In this document: in pieces, positions 4,464 to 6,894 of the stretch
Layout of the letters: each line of letters starts with the position of its first letter
Position numbering within the stretch: the first letter of the stretch is position 1
Origin: Treponema sp.
Lineage (GTDB): Bacteria; Spirochaetota; Spirochaetia; Treponematales; Breznakiellaceae
DNA: 6,894 nt
Reading direction: 5' to 3'
NCBI GenBank assembly: GCA_031283905.1
Contig: JAITAW010000045.1
Coordinates: 1 to 6,894, forward strand
Notes under the pieces: model-generated
Databases searched by the model: none
What the model saw: the letters and a program-made list of their open reading frames with translations, nothing else
What the model was told of the DNA's origin: nothing
Made by a program: the position numbers and the translations under genes

Positions 4464-6649
4464 ATCCGCCGGCCGGAGATATACAGGCGTGGGAAACCGC
4501 CCTTTTAACATTGCCCGAAGAATTTTTCTTTTCTCTGGTCAGGAGCGTATTCGGAAGCATCAAAACGCCTTTCTCCAAGCAGCGTCTTGTTGACGATCTG
4601 AAAGCCTTCCTTTCCAATGAGGAAAACCGGAAGGCGCTCGAAGCCTATATTGATGAGAAAGACGCGCTTCTCATAGCGAGCGTTGCGCTTTTGGAAAATC
4701 CGACCGAACAGGAGCTTGCTGATTTTATCGGCGGGGAATTGACCGGAAATATCCATGCTTTTCTTATTAATATGGAAGAGCGGCTGATTGTATACCGGTT
4801 TAAGAAGGACAGAATAGCGTACATCGCGCTCAACCCGCTGTTGGAGGGCGTTCTAGGCAAATTCACCGGGAATACGCGGCGGCTTTTCCCCAGCGTCAGC
4901 CGCGTTAGTCAGAGGGGGGAGCCGGAAACCTGCCTGCCCGTTATTGACGACCGGTTTATCGCCGCAAGCTTTTCTTTTGCGCTGGAAAAAGAGGGCGCGT
5001 CCAGGAACGGATGCGGGACGCGGAAAAACAGCGCGCGTAAAACGGGCTTTCCCCACGCCGCGCAGTACTGTACCGGCGCGTTGCGGGTTCTGGAGCTTCT
5101 CAACGCGGACGATACCAAAACGGAAGACAAATTGCGCGTCAACGGGTGGAATGTGGAACGTTTTGGGAAGCTCTCCCCCCGTGAACGGCTCGAATACTAT
5201 ATAACCGGCGTGTATCTATACCAGTATAAAACCGGTTCGCTCTGGCAGCGCTTCAATGAATTCAGCGCCTTTCATCATGGACAGATCAAAACCATTGCGG
5301 CTTTTGTGCATCAGTTTCTGGATTTTTTTGACGATGCCCGCCGGTATCCGCAGATTACCTTGCAGCGGATCGCCATCCTTTTGAGGCGCAGAGGGCTTGG
5401 CGCGGATCAGGACCTGTCTGTGTCCTTGCCCAATCTTGAGTCGCTGCTTCTCTGCCTTGAAACGATGGGCATACTTATCTCGGACGACTCGTTGTTGCGG
5501 CGGATCAATCCGGTTGTTTTTAGGGAATTGCGGCGCTCGCGGAAAAAGGACGCGGATTGCGCGTCAGGCGGCGACTGCGCCGTTGGCGAAAGTCCGGGCT
5601 GTGAGCCGCAAACCGTTCTGACTATGGACGCGGATTTTTCCTGCATCCTTTATCCGGGCATGGACTTTACCGATGCGTTCAATCTCGCCCTTTTTTCAGA
5701 AGTCCGTGAAATGGGCGCGGCGGTCAGATTTGAGTTGACCCGCGAGTCCGTTGTACGGGGTTTTGATCGCGGCATAAGCGCGGACGCCATGATCCGGTTG
5801 TTAGACAGGCTTTCGGGCGGCCAGACAAGTCAAAATGTACGGTACTGTCTCAATGATTGGGAAAGCAGGCGCCGCTCCGTATCCCTGCATCAAGGCTTGG
5901 TGCTTTGCCTGGATGAAGAGCGGCGCTACCTTGCGGAGATTGAGCCGTTTTCCCGTTTCATCACCCAGACTTTGGCGCCGGGCGTTTATCTGCTGTACGG
6001 CATTGAGAGATCGGAAGCGCTCAATGCCTTGCGGCATGTCGGCGTTGATATTGTCGCTCAAAACAGGCGAAGCGTATCCGGCGGCGCGAGCGGCGTTTCC
6101 GGCGCGTTTGCTTCGGATAATTATGAGATGCGGTTCCCCGCTCTTGTGTCGAGCGATCTTTCTCACCTCGTTACCGGAGGAACGGAAGCGCAAGAAGAAG
6201 AACTCCCCCTGCAGCCGGAACAGGCCGCGCTGTACCTGGATCATTTCCACCGCGTGTTGAGCAATTCCGCGATTCCAAGATCAAAACAGGAAGAACTCAA
6301 AGTCCATATTGAGAACCGCCTTATACTGAACGAGGAACAGTTGTCAGAAGACTGCGTTTCTTATAAAAGAATGGAAGTGCGCCTGCTTGATCAGGTGGGA
6401 AAGATCAGCATTATACGGGACGCCGTTATTGCAAGGGCTACGGTTGATGTCCGCTGGATAAACATGGACAAAAACAGGGGAAAAGACGGGCAGGGCGGAC
6501 ATGAGCGCCACGCCGCCGGCATACCCAGAAAACTGGAAAAATCAGAAGGCAAGTACATGCTGGTTCTGGAAACGCAAGAAGAGGAGATAACCATTCCGTT
6601 GCGGAAAATCCTCTACATTAGAAAAATCAAGAAATCTATTTTTGAGTAG
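4460..6649 (+). CDS. Helicase-associated protein with XPB/Ssl2 N-terminal-type domain, 729 aa
   Basis: Probable partner or regulator of the upstream XPB helicase, equivalent in kind to Rv0862c beside M. tuberculosis XPB. Residues about 1-135 look like winged-helix repeats (LPEEFFFSLVRS; ALLENPTEQELADFIGGELT). Residues about 388-490 carry the Helicase_C_3/XPB N-terminal module: DADFSCILYPGMDF (390-403), FELTRESVVRGFDRGIS (424-440), then QNVRYCLNDW (458-467). The same module opens the helicase itself, where the matching text is YRITPLSLWNAASAGIS. Residues about 635-729 resemble a degenerate WYL/SH3-like beta domain ending EITIPLRKILYIRKIKK. Linkers at 362-384, 536-552 and 670-692 are low-complexity. 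No helicase motif or nuclease site is visible. The start at 4460 has only a distant AGGAAG; there is no better in-frame choice. It lies 110 bp after the helicase gene. Confidence 0.88.
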   Translation: MNPPAGDIQAWETALLTLPEEFFFSLVRSVFGSIKTPFSKQRLVDDLKAFLSNEENRKALEAYIDEKDALLIASVALLENPTEQELADFIGGELTGNIHAFLINMEERLIVYRFKKDRIAYIALNPLLEGVLGKFTGNTRRLFPSVSRVSQRGEPETCLPVIDDRFIAASFSFALEKEGASRNGCGTRKNSARKTGFPHAAQYCTGALRVLELLNADDTKTEDKLRVNGWNVERFGKLSPRERLEYYITGVYLYQYKTGSLWQRFNEFSAFHHGQIKTIAAFVHQFLDFFDDARRYPQITLQRIAILLRRRGLGADQDLSVSLPNLESLLLCLETMGILISDDSLLRRINPVVFRELRRSRKKDADCASGGDCAVGESPGCEPQTVLTMDADFSCILYPGMDFTDAFNLALFSEVREMGAAVRFELTRESVVRGFDRGISADAMIRLLDRLSGGQTSQNVRYCLNDWESRRRSVSLHQGLVLCLDEERRYLAEIEPFSRFITQTLAPGVYLLYGIERSEALNALRHVGVDIVAQNRRSVSGGASGVSGAFASDNYEMRFPALVSSDLSHLVTGGTEAQEEELPLQPEQAALYLDHFHRVLSNSAIPRSKQEELKVHIENRLILNEEQLSEDCVSYKRMEVRLLDQVGKISIIRDAVIARATVDVRWINMDKNRGKDGQGGHERHAAGIPRKLEKSEGKYMLVLETQEEEITIPLRKILYIRKIKKSIFE

Positions 6650-6658
6650 GAAGAAATT

Positions 6659-6894
6659 ATGCCATTACTATCATTTTCAAGCCAGCAGTCGCTGGTTAAG
6701 GATCAGGCGAAACTAGCCGTACTCATCGATGCGGACAACGCCCAATCGGTGAGCATTGAAGGACTTCTGGATGAGGTCGCCAAATATGGAGTTGCGAGCA
6801 TCAAACGGATATACGGAGACTGGACCAGCGTCTATCTCCGCTCATGGAAGGACAAGCTGTTGGAATACGCCATTCAGCCCATTCAACAGTTTTC
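6659..6894 (+). CDS. NYN-domain (PIN-like, LabA/DUF88-type) putative ribonuclease, N-terminal 78 aa, cut by window edge
   Basis: Predicted metal-dependent RNA-cleaving protein of the NYN family, whose fold is related to PIN nucleases. The diagnostic first strand LAVLIDADNAQS (19-30) supplies acidic residues D24 and D26, followed by EGLLDEVAKYG and KRIYGDW (49-55) and, just before the edge, AIQPIQQF. This wording is typical of bacterial NYN proteins that often carry a C-terminal OST-HTH (LOTUS) RNA-binding domain, but that part and the remaining catalytic acids are outside the window. The gene begins 9 nt after the partner gene stops, and its AGGAAG binding site overlaps that TAG, so cotranscription and probably coupled translation are expected. 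Confidence is high on the domain and low on the substrate. Confidence 0.92.
   Translation, partial: MPLLSFSSQQSLVKDQAKLAVLIDADNAQSVSIEGLLDEVAKYGVASIKRIYGDWTSVYLRSWKDKLLEYAIQPIQQF

Overview
The window looks like chromosome from a spirochaete of the genus Treponema, most plausibly a termite-gut-type treponeme. This is inferred from gene content and not from any search. The points behind it are an actinobacterial/spirochaetal-type XPB helicase operon, a roughly 240-residue hypothetical protein of a kind I associate with termite-gut treponemes, a GlfT2-like glycosyltransferase, and heptapeptide-encoding tandem repeats. Base composition is mostly GC-rich, but the left-hand glycosyltransferase gene is visibly more AT-rich.

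Left half, transcribed leftwards (minus strand). A strong sigma-70-type promoter at 2260-2288 (TTGACA, 17 bp, TATAAC) is followed by a Shine-Dalgarno and an ATG at 2210. That reading frame runs into a homopolymer of 15 C (G on the plus strand, 2100-2114) and stops ten bases later. Beyond the tract, a different minus frame stays open for about 1.28 kb. It covers a 21-bp tandem repeat array (1718-1938) and continues in frame into a 239-residue protein (820-1539). That protein also has its own good ribosome binding site. A tract of 16 or 13 C would join everything into one 462-463-residue protein, so this is a candidate phase-variable (ON/OFF) locus, captured OFF. Further left is the 5' part of a GlfT2-like family 2 glycosyltransferase (1-684), cut by the window edge.

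Middle (about 2289-2652). This is a divergent intergenic stretch with no convincing gene.

Right half, transcribed rightwards. A promoter at 2653-2681 (TTGAAA, 17 bp, TATACT) lies so close to its ATG that the mRNA is probably leaderless. It drives an XPB-type DNA repair helicase (2688-4349). Next come an A-rich spacer with minute overlapping ORFs, a 729-residue XPB/Ssl2 N-terminal-domain partner protein (4460-6649), and, after a 9-nt gap, the start of a NYN-domain (PIN-like) putative ribonuclease (6659 onwards). The three are arranged as one operon. XPB plus a helicase-associated winged-helix/WYL-like protein is a known bacterial pairing. The addition of a NYN nuclease invites comparison with archaeal XPB-Bax1 helicase-nuclease pairs.
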